From the NCBI GenBank assembly GCA_028278625.1, contig JANQDY010000126.1, forward strand, positions 1 to 21,078: 21,078 nt of DNA. The letters run 5' to 3'. Shown piece by piece: positions 1-7,446 of this stretch; position 1 is the stretch's first letter; every line of letters begins with the position of its first letter. The notes under the pieces are model-generated. The model did no database searches. It was not told the DNA's origin and saw only the letters and a program-made list of their open reading frames with translations. This stretch comes from Thermodesulfobacteriota bacterium. Its GTDB lineage: Bacteria; Desulfobacterota; DSM-4660; Desulfatiglandales; Desulfatiglandaceae. A program made the position numbers and the translations under genes.

Positions 1-1305
1 ACAGAAAGTGCCGAAAAGCCGCCGGAACTTCCATGGAAAGCGGCCGAAGCGGCCGGTTACCCACCGGGCATGCCTGGCAGAGACTACCGGCCGGTGTTCG
101 TGCCCAACGGCGCAACCCTTCCCTTTGAAGTGTCGGGGGGCGTCAAAGTCTTTCATCTGGTGGCGGAACCCATTACCCATGAGGTCGCCAAAGGATTGAC
201 CATTCACGCCTGGGGGTTTAACGGGAGAACCCCGGGACCGGTCATTGAACTGGTCGAAGGGGACCGGGTTCGCATTTATGTGACCAACCGGCTTCCCAGG
301 AAAACAGCGGTCCACTGGCACGGCGTGATTCTGCCCTGCGGCCAGGACGGCGTCTACGGGGTGACGCAGCCGGGCATCATGCCTGGTGAAACATTCGTCT
401 ATGAGTTTACCCTTCCCCATGCGGGGACCTTCATGTACCATTCCCACATGGACGTCATGACCCAGGAAGGACTGGGGATGACCGGAATGATCGTGGTGCA
501 TCCGAGAGAACCGAAAGAGCCGCTGCCGGACCGGGATTTCGTGCTGATGCTCCACGAGTGGGGAATCGAAGGGGGGACAAGCCGGCCCGACCCGCAGGTG
601 ATGACGGATTTCAACATCATTACCTTTAACGGCAAGGTCTTTCCGGATACGGACCCGCTGGTGGCCCAGCTCGGGGACCGGGTACGGATCCGCCTGGGCA
701 ATCTTTCCGCCATGGATCATCATCCTATTCATCTGCACGGGTATGCTTTCAGCGTGGTTCAAACCGACGGCGGCAACGTTTCCCCCGAGGCGCGGTGGCC
801 CGAAACCACGGTCCTGGTGCCCGTCGGCAGCGTCCGGGTGGTGGAGTTTCTGGCTGACAATCCCGGTGACTGGGCCATGCACTGCCACATGACCCACCAC
901 ACCATGAACCAGATGGGTCACAAGTTCCCCAACATGATCGGCGTGGATACCGAAGGTGTGGACGAAAAGATTCGGGAACTCCTCCCCGGTTACATGAGCA
1001 TGGGCACGAAAGGCATGACGGCGCTTCAAACCATGAATATGCCGGTGCCTGAGAACAGTATTCCCATGCAGGGGTACAAGGGGCAGTTCGGACAGACGGT
1101 AATGGGCGGCATGGCCACCGTGCTGAAAGTGAGAAAACGGGTCAAAGGCTACGACGATCCCGGGCCCTATCGCTTTCCCAAAGGGAGCATTGCCCGCAAG
1201 GCCACGGCAAAAGAACTGGCCCGGGACGGTATCGCGGTTCCTGAAAACCAAATCCAATCGGCGGTTGATCCAACCCATTCCAAGAAGATGGAGCACCGCC
1301 ATTGA
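1..1305 (+). CDS. Multicopper oxidase (laccase/CopA-like), 5'-truncated by the window edge
   Basis: Periplasmic-type multicopper oxidase, probably oxidising Cu(I), Mn(II) or phenolic substrates with O2; the substrate is not readable from sequence. The frame is open from base 1, so the start and any signal peptide lie upstream; ATG 70 is an internal Met. All four copper-binding segments are visible: HWHG at 313-324, HSH at 439-447, HPIHLHG at 721-741, and HCH followed by MTHHTMNQM from 880, which carries the type 1/type 3 ligands. The tail from about 1000 is Met-rich and contains MGGMATVLKVR, typical of the two-domain 'copper oxidase' branch that begins with a PG-P-G-DY-PV-PNG segment, seen here near 58-110. 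It ends convergently 54 bp from the hydrolase gene. The family call is firm; the role in copper resistance is inference. Confidence 0.93.
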   Translation, partial: TESAEKPPELPWKAAEAAGYPPGMPGRDYRPVFVPNGATLPFEVSGGVKVFHLVAEPITHEVAKGLTIHAWGFNGRTPGPVIELVEGDRVRIYVTNRLPRKTAVHWHGVILPCGQDGVYGVTQPGIMPGETFVYEFTLPHAGTFMYHSHMDVMTQEGLGMTGMIVVHPREPKEPLPDRDFVLMLHEWGIEGGTSRPDPQVMTDFNIITFNGKVFPDTDPLVAQLGDRVRIRLGNLSAMDHHPIHLHGYAFSVVQTDGGNVSPEARWPETTVLVPVGSVRVVEFLADNPGDWAMHCHMTHHTMNQMGHKFPNMIGVDTEGVDEKIRELLPGYMSMGTKGMTALQTMNMPVPENSIPMQGYKGQFGQTVMGGMATVLKVRKRVKGYDDPGPYRFPKGSIARKATAKELARDGIAVPENQIQSAVDPTHSKKMEHRH

Positions 1306-1364
1306 GCTTTCTTTTCTTGTCGTGGGGCAAAAATTGGATCAAAATGAAAGCGGCAGCGCTCAAT
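1301..1364. repeat. Nested inverted repeats between convergent stop codons
   Basis: ATTGAGC (1301-1307) is complementary to GCTCAAT (1358-1364), and inside it GCTTTC (1306-1311) pairs with GAAAGC (1346-1351). The structure spans the stop of the multicopper oxidase and reaches the last codons of the hydrolase. It could be a shared 3' stem for the two convergent transcripts. There is no U-tract, so an intrinsic terminator is not established. Confidence 0.3.
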
Positions 1365-2151
1365 TACCTTTCAGAAACTCCACCACCTCCTGATTGAACC
1401 TTTCGGCTTGATCGGCATGAATATCGTGGCCGGATCCCTCAATGATGATGATTTTTGAATTTGGTATGCCACGGATTAAGGCTTCGGCTTCACGGTTGGT
1501 GATCAAAATGTCCTCTTTTCCGCAAACAACAAGGGTGGGTGACTGGATCCGGTGAAGCTGATCCCGTGTGTCGTGTTCCAGAATGGCTTGAACCTGGTTT
1601 CTGAAGCCTTCCAACGACTGCAAATAGGGATCTGAGAGAATTTCTTTGATCGTCTGCTCAAAGACCTCCGGATCGTCCATAACGAGGGGAGGATTCATCC
1701 AGAAGAGAAAATCCTTGAAAAGGTCACTCAGAGCAAGCCCTTGCTCTCTCAGTTGGAGAAGATGTGATAAAAGGAGTTTGTTTCGCGTTGAAGACACTGG
1801 TGCGGTTGACTCGAGAACAAGCCGGTTTACTCTTGCCGGGTGGCTGATTGCCATCTGCTGAGCGATGTAGCCGCCCATGGAACGCCCAACCAGGTGAGCA
1901 CGATCAACTTTGAGGGCATCCATCAAGCCCACAACATCGTCGGCCATTTGCTTTGTATTGCATTGATCCGTCACATCGCTGCGGCCTGAATTTCGATTGT
2001 CCAGCAGGATCGTTTTGAAATGCTCTTTAAAAACCGGAACCTGGTTTGCCCAGTGTTGGCTGTGCGCCGACAACCCTGCAATCAGGACCAAAGGGTCTCC
2101 CTCTCCGTGTATCTCACTGTATAATTCAATCCCGTTTACACTGACCATCAT
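1360..2151 (-). CDS. Alpha/beta-fold hydrolase
   Basis: Cytoplasmic alpha/beta hydrolase of 263 aa, a typical length, with no signal peptide; substrate unknown. The nucleophile elbow is GRSMGG (Ser91), the acid is likely Asp214 in CGKEDIL, and the base is His242 in GSGHDIHAD. The oxyanion-loop region LIAGLSAHSQHW (about residues 23-34) is also as expected. The start at 2151 is supported by GGAGG about 7-8 nt upstream of two adjacent ATG codons. On the minus strand a weak promoter (TTGATC, 17 nt, CATATT) lies in the gap to the aldo/keto reductase gene, so it may be transcribed separately. Related enzymes include esterases, 3-oxoadipate enol-lactonase-like proteins and haloperoxidase-like proteins; I cannot choose among them. 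Confidence 0.9.
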   Translation of the reverse strand: MMVSVNGIELYSEIHGEGDPLVLIAGLSAHSQHWANQVPVFKEHFKTILLDNRNSGRSDVTDQCNTKQMADDVVGLMDALKVDRAHLVGRSMGGYIAQQMAISHPARVNRLVLESTAPVSSTRNKLLLSHLLQLREQGLALSDLFKDFLFWMNPPLVMDDPEVFEQTIKEILSDPYLQSLEGFRNQVQAILEHDTRDQLHRIQSPTLVVCGKEDILITNREAEALIRGIPNSKIIIIEGSGHDIHADQAERFNQEVVEFLKGN

Positions 2152-2221
2152 GACATGTCCTCCTGCCCGGTTCGAAGTTCACCGCCTTGACACAAATATG
2201 AATCATTCCGGCATCTCGATC

Positions 2222-2253
2222 AAAAAACCTCTGAATCTTTTATCCGGTTTTTT
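2222..2253 (-). terminator. Probable A-tract/U-tract terminator hairpin
   Basis: AAAAAACC (2222-2229) and GGTTTTTT (2246-2253) form an 8-bp stem with a 16-nt loop. It lies just downstream of the aldo/keto reductase stop, in the gap before the hydrolase. Read on the minus strand the stem ends in a run of T, as in a bidirectional intrinsic terminator. The GC part of the stem is short, so this is tentative. Confidence 0.4.
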
Positions 2254-2287
2254 AGTGAGTGAAGGGTTGCGCCCCGGTAATGGCATC

Positions 2288-3121
2288 TCACGGTTTGTAA
2301 TACATCAGCTGTTTTGCATAGGGAGCCGTCTGATCCATAAGTGCCTTCATTTCATCATCCCTCATGGGCTCAAAGGATTCGGCAAACCGGACGTTTTCCT
2401 CAAGCTGTGCGATGCTGTCACAGCCGATAACGACGGTGCTGACAGGATGTGATAATGCAAAGCGGAAATACGGCTCCATCCCGGAAAAACCGGGGATCTT
2501 TGAAGCGAACCCCCTGAAATAGACTTTCATCCCGATGACGCCAATCCCTTTTTCAAGAGCTGCCGGCAGTACGATATCCATAAAACTCCGATCTGTCGGT
2601 TCGGCCGGATTAACTGGCATCAAAACCGTATCGAAATCGTAGACCTCGATACACCGTTTCAAGATATAGGGGTTATGGTGCCCGGTTACGCCAACAAACC
2701 TTGTAAAGCCGTTTTTCTTTGCCGCGACAAAGGCTTCGATGGCACCACCGGGGCCGAATATCCGATCCACGTCCTCCTGGGTTCTCACATCATGGACCTG
2801 CCACAGATCAAGATGGTCCGTGACCATATTGGCCAGCGTCTCATTCAAGTGTGTCGATGCGCCGGCTTTATCCCTTGCATGGGACTTGCTCGTCAGGAAA
2901 ATACTATCCCTTCGTTCTTTTAAAGACTTGCCGTAGTAGGATTCGCTGCCCGAATACGCCCTTGCTGATTCGAAATAACCGATCCCAAGGTCGATGGCCC
3001 GGTTAATGAGGTCGTAAGCTTCTTTCTCACGACCATATGTTCTGAGAACCCCTTCACCGCCAAGGCCCATTATGGTTACATGCGCTTCAGTTTTTCCAAG
3101 CTTTCTCAATGGTATTGGCAT
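2288..3121 (-). CDS. Aldo/keto reductase family protein
   Basis: NAD(P)H-dependent oxidoreductase of the aldo/keto reductase fold, 277 aa; the carbonyl substrate is unknown. The N-terminal PLRKLGKT and the MGLGGEGV strand are typical. Three catalytic tetrad members are present: Tyr56 (in ESARAYSGSE), Lys79 (LTSK) and His110 (WQVHD). The tetrad Asp is replaced by Glu51 (GYFES instead of the usual FDTA). Binding of the cofactor tail is suggested by VVIGCDSIAQLEENV near residues 230-245. The start at 3121 has GGAAGGAG about 6 nt upstream. No ferredoxin-like Cys cluster is present, unlike some bacterial members. It is followed by a probable terminator and then the hydrolase, so the pair may or may not be co-transcribed. 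Confidence 0.88.
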   Translation of the reverse strand: MPIPLRKLGKTEAHVTIMGLGGEGVLRTYGREKEAYDLINRAIDLGIGYFESARAYSGSESYYGKSLKERRDSIFLTSKSHARDKAGASTHLNETLANMVTDHLDLWQVHDVRTQEDVDRIFGPGGAIEAFVAAKKNGFTRFVGVTGHHNPYILKRCIEVYDFDTVLMPVNPAEPTDRSFMDIVLPAALEKGIGVIGMKVYFRGFASKIPGFSGMEPYFRFALSHPVSTVVIGCDSIAQLEENVRFAESFEPMRDDEMKALMDQTAPYAKQLMYYKP

Positions 3122-3223
3122 TATTGGCTCCTTCCTGAAGAATATATGGGGGATATCCCATTACACACCATGTACCTTTACCTCATCCATTAAAGCAATC
3201 AAGCAACCGAAATAACTGAACAA

Positions 3224-4027
3224 TCAATTTCCTGAACGCACGGGCCACACGTAGGCGTAGCTTGACTTGGGCCCTACGCATAAGGTACTATCATCTATTA
3301 TCATGCAATAGGCTGCACTTTCAAAAAACGGATCCCAGGCTGTCGTTCGCGTCCAATACGATTGGTTTGCATGTACCTCCACGAACGGGTAACCGCACGG
3401 CTGACCCGAGTGACATCGTAACGCATCGCACAAACTGCGCAATTCGGTCAGTGACGGGAGCCGCCAGTCGCTATATCCAATGTAAAGCAAGCCCTCACAC
3501 ATGCTTACTGCTTCACTCCAGACGTGCTCTCCGTCGAAATCCGCGATCTTCGTCCACATCAACTTTGTGTGATTATCCGTCACCGTGCCGTCACCGTTAT
3601 CGGTAAGACGAGGTGTGCTCATGGCGGTAACATCAAAATCCAGCGGCTCGCTCCAGTTCCCGCATTTTTCGTTTGTGCATGTCTGTACCTTCCATGTGTT
3701 CTCCTCAAAAACTTCAGTATCGGGCTTTACCATGCACAGACCATCCCCTGATGCGCACCCCGCTTCCTCCGCGGTGTACCATTGATCAATGATGGCAGTT
3801 TCCTTTGAATCCTGAATGGTAGAAACTTGGTTCGTTTCTTGTACCACAAGACGATACTTCGTTGCCCAGCGAACGGGTGTCCATTCATAGGTGGGCGTGG
3901 GGGTCTCTATGATGCCAAAGGGTGCCACCGGGATAGCTTCGCCACTGAAGGTGCTTGTCCCGTCATCGCTGCCGCTACATCCCAAGAAACCCAAAATTCC
4001 GAACAGCAAAGCAACCCTCTTCATCAT
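3224..4027 (-). CDS. DUF1566 (Lcl C-terminal domain) lipoprotein
   Basis: Predicted exported lipoprotein of 267 aa, function unknown. Residues 1-17 form a short hydrophobic signal ending FLGC (Cys17), an acceptable though not ideal lipobox. Residues about 35-130 look like a fibronectin-type/beta-sandwich segment (TPTPTYEWTPV, then NTWKVQTC). From about residue 137 comes a DUF1566 domain: RLTDNGDGTVTDNHTKLMW, then WSEAVSMCEGL, SDWRLPSLTEL, YWTRT and VWPVRSGN at the end. Several Cys could form disulphides outside the cytoplasm. GAGGAGG lies 5-8 nt upstream of two adjacent ATG codons (4027 and 4024), so the exact first Met is open. Its leader resembles that of the broken gene upstream. Such proteins often occur in lineage-specific tandem sets in Deltaproteobacteria (general knowledge). 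Confidence 0.88.
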   Translation of the reverse strand: MMKRVALLFGILGFLGCSGSDDGTSTFSGEAIPVAPFGIIETPTPTYEWTPVRWATKYRLVVQETNQVSTIQDSKETAIIDQWYTAEEAGCASGDGLCMVKPDTEVFEENTWKVQTCTNEKCGNWSEPLDFDVTAMSTPRLTDNGDGTVTDNHTKLMWTKIADFDGEHVWSEAVSMCEGLLYIGYSDWRLPSLTELRSLCDALRCHSGQPCGYPFVEVHANQSYWTRTTAWDPFFESAAYCMIIDDSTLCVGPKSSYAYVWPVRSGN

Positions 4028-4059
4028 TCCCGCCTCCTCAAAACAGCAATGGTTTAAAT
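4025..4059 (-). repeat. Duplicated leader, copy 1 (DUF1566 lipoprotein)
   Basis: Read on the minus strand, this leader has AAACCAT, then TTTTGAGGAGGCGGGA, then the ATG. It aligns with 4331-4366 over about 35 nt with one or two gaps. The shared blocks are AAACCAT, TTTGAGGAG, the GGCG-type run and the start codon. Common ancestry of the two gene starts is inferred. Confidence 0.45.
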
Positions 4060-4102
4060 GAACTCTATTCTAGAAACTTCAGTCCTTTGCCTGGGGCCTC
4101 CG

Positions 4103-4123
4103 TTTTTGCGCAAAATGCAAAAA
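4103..4123. repeat. Small inverted repeat (hairpin)
   Basis: TTTTTGC (4103-4109) and GCAAAAA (4117-4123) flank a 7-nt loop in the gap between the lipoprotein start and the FGE-like remnant. It could act as a weak terminator for the remnant on the minus strand, but no U-run follows the stem, so its role is uncertain. Confidence 0.25.
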
Positions 4124-4138
4124 GGCAAAGACCAAAAA

Positions 4139-4333
4139 CTACGGTGTCATGGCAAGGCGAAAGCCCAGACCGGCATTCTTGAAGGAGGTACCTTCCATCC
4201 AGCGGTCCGCCGACCTGCAATACTTGGGATCATCGCCAAAATAACAGATCCGAGTCACCCGCATGTTAATATAAGTTGAAGATGGTCCCGTAGGGTCGAT
4301 CTCCAGAGCGGCTAAAGAGGTTATCGCTTTCAT
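4139..4333 (-). pseudogene. Remnant of an FGE/sulfatase-modifying-factor-like gene (C-terminal end only)
   Basis: The 64-codon frame starting at ATG 4333 has a good ribosome site (GAGGAG, about 8 nt upstream). It begins MKAITSLAAL, which looks like the first residues of an exported protein. It then jumps to the last part of a formylglycine-generating-enzyme/SUMF1-type domain: RVTRICYFGDDPKYCRSADR at residues 25-44 and GLGFRLAMTP at the end. In intact domains this block reads RV-RGGS-...-RSA-R-...-GFRL, and about 200 residues precede it. Here the RGGS core is altered to RICYF and most of the domain is missing, as if an internal deletion joined the gene start to its tail. It is probably a broken gene, less likely a small expressed protein. 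Confidence 0.5.
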
Positions 4334-4366
4334 TTCGCCTCTCCTCAAAGCGTTCATGGTTTGCAT
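4331..4366 (-). repeat. Duplicated leader, copy 2 (FGE-like remnant)
   Basis: Partner of the leader at 4025-4059: on the minus strand AAACCATGAACGCTTTGAGG, then AGAGGCGAA and ATG. The same order of blocks precedes both starts, so both leaders could respond to the same signal or derive from a tandem duplication. Confidence 0.45.
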
Positions 4367-4690
4367 TTCTAGTTACACCGCCGAAGATCTTGAGGTCACA
4401 TTTTGGGACAGAATCTTTTCTATGAATTGAATGTCAAGCCCCCAACAAGCGATCAATGCCCATTAGGAGCAGGACATGCAGCGTCTGAGGTGTCTTTTCA
4501 TGGTATACCCTCCTTGGGTAGAGGTTTAAGGCCAGGAGGGAATACTTCCGTTCATGTAATGAGAAAGCCACCATTAAGTCAAGAAAAAGTTCTCCCTCAT
4601 GAATCGCTCAGTTTGCCGTTTTAACTCGCCAATAGATACATCGCTTGATCTCTATTTGGCTCTGAAGATTCAGAGGTCGTTAAAAGCGCT
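4367..4690. other. Gene-poor gap with decayed sequence
   Basis: No convincing protein gene lies in this stretch. On the minus strand there is a near-perfect ribosome site (AAGGAGG, 4508-4514) followed after 6 nt by ATG 4501. That frame stops after 12 codons (MKRHLRRCMSCS). In the next frame the downstream bases encode a hydrophobic run (LHVLLLMGIDRLLGA). This is what a signal-peptide start broken by a one-base shift would look like. Together with the adjacent FGE-like remnant, this suggests a decaying exported-protein locus. Confidence 0.35.
4660..4675 (-). terminator. Perfect palindrome after lepB (possible transcript end)
   Basis: A 16-bp palindrome (CTCTGAAGATTCAGAG) lies 15 bp past the signal peptidase stop codon. 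It can form a 6-bp stem with a 4-nt loop. No U-tract follows, so it is only a candidate 3' stem. Confidence 0.3.
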
Positions 4691-5572
4691 TCAGTTTTCA
4701 AGGGCCCCGAACCGGGACCAGGTTTTTGCCGGCAGGTAGATGAAATCAACGCGCCCCAGGACGTCCCTAAGCGGAACCGGACCGAAATGCCGGCTGTCAA
4801 TGCTGTTTCCCCGATTATCCCCCAGAACGAAACAGTGACCGTTGGGGACTTTCATTTTGGGAAAATCACTCCCGGTTTTCTCTTCCAGCCCCTTTTGGAT
4901 AACCTGCCCGTCTTTATCTGCGCTTCTGGCTTTTGATGTGGGCCGAAGGGCGATTGGTTCATCATTTATAAAAAGAACGTTCCCCTTGACCTCAACGGTA
5001 TCCTTGGGAAGGGCCACAATGCGTTTGATCCAGTATTTGTGCCGGTCGTTGGGATTCACAAAAACAACCACGTCGCCGCGTTTGGGCGATTGTCGGTTGT
5101 AAATGGATTTGTTGAGCAATAGGTGATCCCCTTTCAAGATGGTGGGAGCCATGCTGGTGCTGGGGATTTTAAAGGCTTGAAGGATGTGGTCTCGAATACT
5201 GTTTGAGATACTGGTGGGGTAGCTAACGGACACCACCATAAACATGAGATAGATATACCATCGGTTGAACTCCTTTAGAACGTACGGGGAAGGGGACCTT
5301 CTGGCGAGAAAGAAGGCGTCCACCGCCGCATAAATGAAAACGGCCACCAAAAAAAGGATCGACAGTATGGCCAGTACCAGAGATAGGGTGGACGACATGC
5401 TCTCAATTCCCGTCACAATGACGGGCGCAAAAACAAAGCTTATGAAAAAGAGGACAAGCCCTTTTGTGAGGTTGCCGCAATAGATATGGCCGAGCCCGGT
5501 GGCGGCAATGGAGAGAATTACCGCCAGGAGCGGGTTTCGCTTTTTGTTGGTCTCTTTGGTTGATGCATTCAT
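4691..5572 (-). CDS. lepB: Signal peptidase I with extra N-terminal membrane domain
   Basis: Membrane serine protease that removes signal peptides from exported proteins, 293 aa. The S26 motifs are complete: PSTSMAPT with nucleophile Ser140; RGDVVVF (165-171); KRIVALP with the general base Lys183; and the last box GDNRGNSIDSRHFG (251-264). Before the catalytic part the protein has three or so hydrophobic segments (about 14-55, 62-88 and 106-121). The first part (NPLLAVILSIAATGLGHIYCG) resembles a small TM2-like membrane module rather than the one or two anchors usual for LepB. The start at 5572 has GGGAG 7 nt upstream. It is the third gene of an operon with an ECF sigma factor and an 84-aa membrane protein, so it is probably a specialised, stress-linked paralogue rather than the housekeeping enzyme (inference). 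Confidence 0.92.
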   Translation of the reverse strand: MNASTKETNKKRNPLLAVILSIAATGLGHIYCGNLTKGLVLFFISFVFAPVIVTGIESMSSTLSLVLAILSILFLVAVFIYAAVDAFFLARRSPSPYVLKEFNRWYIYLMFMVVSVSYPTSISNSIRDHILQAFKIPSTSMAPTILKGDHLLLNKSIYNRQSPKRGDVVVFVNPNDRHKYWIKRIVALPKDTVEVKGNVLFINDEPIALRPTSKARSADKDGQVIQKGLEEKTGSDFPKMKVPNGHCFVLGDNRGNSIDSRHFGPVPLRDVLGRVDFIYLPAKTWSRFGALEN

Positions 5573-5589
5573 CGATTTTCTCCCATGGT

Positions 5590-5844
5590 TTAAGGAATGA
5601 GCAGATTTCCGGCCACTGAATAGACCCGATAAAGACCCAGGAACGTGAGTCCCAAAGCCGCGGCATATCGCATCAAGCGGCTTGCGAATACGGGGATTTC
5701 CATGAATTGCAAAGACAGGGCCTTCCTTTTGGCGGACTGCTCATAAGCGTTTATGCATCCCATGACCGCCGTGGTGAGGTCCACGGATTCACCGGCCGTC
5801 CTTTTGTGTCCCTTCCATTCCTCATAGATGTCTTGGTGATTCAT
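5590..5844 (-). CDS. Small membrane protein coupled to the ECF sigma factor (possible anti-sigma partner)
   Basis: An 84-aa protein of unrecognised family. The N-terminal half is charged and cytosolic in character (MNHQDIYEEWKGHKR at 1-15). One hydrophobic segment follows near the C-terminus (about residues 60-82, YAAALGLTFLGLYRVYSVAG). Its ATG overlaps the sigma-factor stop (ATGA, 5841-5844) and has GAGGA upstream, so translation is coupled to the sigma gene. Position directly after an ECF sigma factor plus a single membrane span is how many anti-sigma factors look. However, the zinc-binding HxxxCxxC motif of ZAS anti-sigma factors is absent and the protein is very short. The gap to lepB is only 17 bp. 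The role is inferred from context alone. Confidence 0.65.
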   Translation of the reverse strand: MNHQDIYEEWKGHKRTAGESVDLTTAVMGCINAYEQSAKRKALSLQFMEIPVFASRLMRYAAALGLTFLGLYRVYSVAGNLLIP

Positions 5845-6386
5845 TTCTTCCTCGCATATGCGCTCATTGGCGTTCTCAGTTTTTCTTTTGCCCTTGAAAG
5901 GCGAGACTTAATGGTGCCCACGGGCCTTTTTTCGATCTCAGAGATTTCAGCCAGGCTGAGTCCCTGGATTTCCGACAGAATGAAAACGGTCTTCAGTTTA
6001 AAGGGCAATTGATCCAGGGCCCGGTCCAAGGCTTTTACCATCTCCTTTTTCATGAGGTCGGCCCCCGGGTCATGGCCGGACGGATGATTCTCCAGATCCG
6101 GCAGTCCTTTTTCTCTTTTCTTCTTCAGTTCATTTCGGCATCTGTTCCTGGCGATCTGAAACAGCCAGGTTGAGAACCTGCCCAAGTCCGGATCGAAGGT
6201 TTCCAAATGCCGATAGGCGGTGAAGAAAACATCCTGGGCAATATCCTCGGCGGTTTCAGGGCTCTTGACCATATTTACGATCATGACAAAGAGGGGGCCC
6301 TGATACTTGCAGATGAGATGCTCATAGCTGTTTATATCGCCTCCTTTTACCCTGTTAATGATCGTCATATCTGCTGGGTCGGTCAT
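5841..6386 (-). CDS. ECF-type RNA polymerase sigma factor (sigma-70 family)
   Basis: Alternative sigma factor, 181 aa from ATG 6386. Region 2 is visible in about residues 27-80 (AEDIAQDVFFTAYRHLETF, then FSTWLFQIARNRCRNEL). Region 4 is near the end (LPFKLKTVFILSEIQGLSL, then EIEKRPVGTIKSRLSRAKEK), with a usual helix-turn-helix. The frame stays open upstream to 6752, but that would run into the divergent HDOD gene. The upstream residues are low in similarity to sigma factors, so I chose ATG 6386; ATG 6464 and ATG 6368 are alternatives, and none has a strong ribosome site. It heads the operon with the 84-aa membrane protein and signal peptidase, suggesting response to an envelope or secretion stress (inference). 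Confidence 0.88.
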   Translation of the reverse strand: MTDPADMTIINRVKGGDINSYEHLICKYQGPLFVMIVNMVKSPETAEDIAQDVFFTAYRHLETFDPDLGRFSTWLFQIARNRCRNELKKKREKGLPDLENHPSGHDPGADLMKKEMVKALDRALDQLPFKLKTVFILSEIQGLSLAEISEIEKRPVGTIKSRLSRAKEKLRTPMSAYARKK

Positions 6387-6573
6387 GGGCTTGGATCCCG
6401 GGTTCCCTCGATGGTGTTCTTCATTGTTATCTCTATATACAATCGAGCGGGCAAATGGTTCCATCACTTCTTCATTTTTTGAATCAATTCCCGAGGTATT
6501 GCGCCGGAACTTGACTTGATCGGATGGATCATGGAAAATAATTGGTACATGCTTCCTTAGAAGGATTGACGTT

Positions 6574-7446
6574 ATGGATGAAACAGCGCTTCGCGCCAAG
6601 ATATTTTCAAAGGTAGATGAGCTTCCCACGCTTCCAGTGGTGCTTCCAAAGCTGCTATCGTTAATGGAGAGCAAGAAAAGTGATGCGGCCATGATCGCGG
6701 AGGCCATTTCCAATGATCCCGCTTTGACATCCAAGGTTCTGAAGGTTGCCAATTCCGCCTATTACGGGTTTTCCCAGGAAATTTACAGCCTAGACAAGGC
6801 GGTTCCTCTCCTGGGCCTCAATATGGTGAGATCGCTGGCCCTCTCCATCGGTGTGATGGAGAGTCTCCATTCCGGGGGTGAAGAAACCAACCATTTTTCA
6901 CGGGAAGAACTATGGATACACAGCCTGGCCGTTGCAACGGCCGTGCAGGAATTGGTGAATGCCACGGGAAAACCGAAACAGAATGAACATCTCTTCGTGG
7001 TGGGCCTTCTGCATGACATTGGAAAGATCGTTCTGGATCAGTTTTTCAGCGAGCTGTTCAGTAGGGCGTTGGAACAGGAGCGAAACGGCAGCGATTTCAA
7101 TCTCGCCGTTTCTGAACGCAAAATCATGGGAATGGACCATGGTGAGGTTGGAAGAATACTTTTGAAAAGATGGAAGTTTCCTTCCATTATTTTCGATCCC
7201 ATCGCCGTTCATCATGACACGGATGTCCCTGACGGCACCGACCGCATCGATGTGGCACTGCTTCGCGTGGCCGATCACCTCTCAAAAGAGATCGGTTTCG
7301 GTTCCGAGGAGATTTACGCAGACCCCGACACCTTTCAAAAGGATCTTGGAGTGCTGGGAGTCGACAAGGGATTGGTGTCGAAGTTCATAGAGCGTCTCAT
7401 CGACAGAGAGGAAGGGATCCGCGATTTTTTTAGTGCCCTGAAATAG
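6574..7446 (+). CDS. HDOD domain signalling protein
   Basis: Cytoplasmic regulatory protein of 290 aa made almost wholly of one HDOD domain (about 15-215). HDOD proteins are degenerate relatives of HD phosphohydrolases found in signal transduction, often tied to cyclic-di-GMP, motility or stress networks. Typical features are LPTLPVVLPKLLSLM (18-32), NDPALTSKVLKVANSAYYG (47-65) and GLLHDIGKIVLDQF (144-157). The HD pair (147-148) is kept here, as are nearby His residues (WIHSLAVA, VHHDTD), so some metal binding cannot be excluded. The start at 6574 has AAGGA 8 nt upstream. A possible promoter (TTGACT, 18 nt, AAAATA) lies in the divergent gap shared with the ECF operon. Its 3' end overlaps the convergent phosphorylase gene by 17 bp. 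Confidence 0.9.
   Translation: MDETALRAKIFSKVDELPTLPVVLPKLLSLMESKKSDAAMIAEAISNDPALTSKVLKVANSAYYGFSQEIYSLDKAVPLLGLNMVRSLALSIGVMESLHSGGEETNHFSREELWIHSLAVATAVQELVNATGKPKQNEHLFVVGLLHDIGKIVLDQFFSELFSRALEQERNGSDFNLAVSERKIMGMDHGEVGRILLKRWKFPSIIFDPIAVHHDTDVPDGTDRIDVALLRVADHLSKEIGFGSEEIYADPDTFQKDLGVLGVDKGLVSKFIERLIDREEGIRDFFSALK

Noticed and set aside
3262..3606. Plus-strand frame of 114 codons
   Set aside because: Antisense to the DUF1566 lipoprotein, with no ribosome site or recognisable domain.
5841..6752. A 303-codon version of the ECF sigma factor
   Set aside because: The extra 122 codons overlap the divergent HDOD gene, do not resemble sigma factors and include its antisense; the conserved part begins near codon 123.
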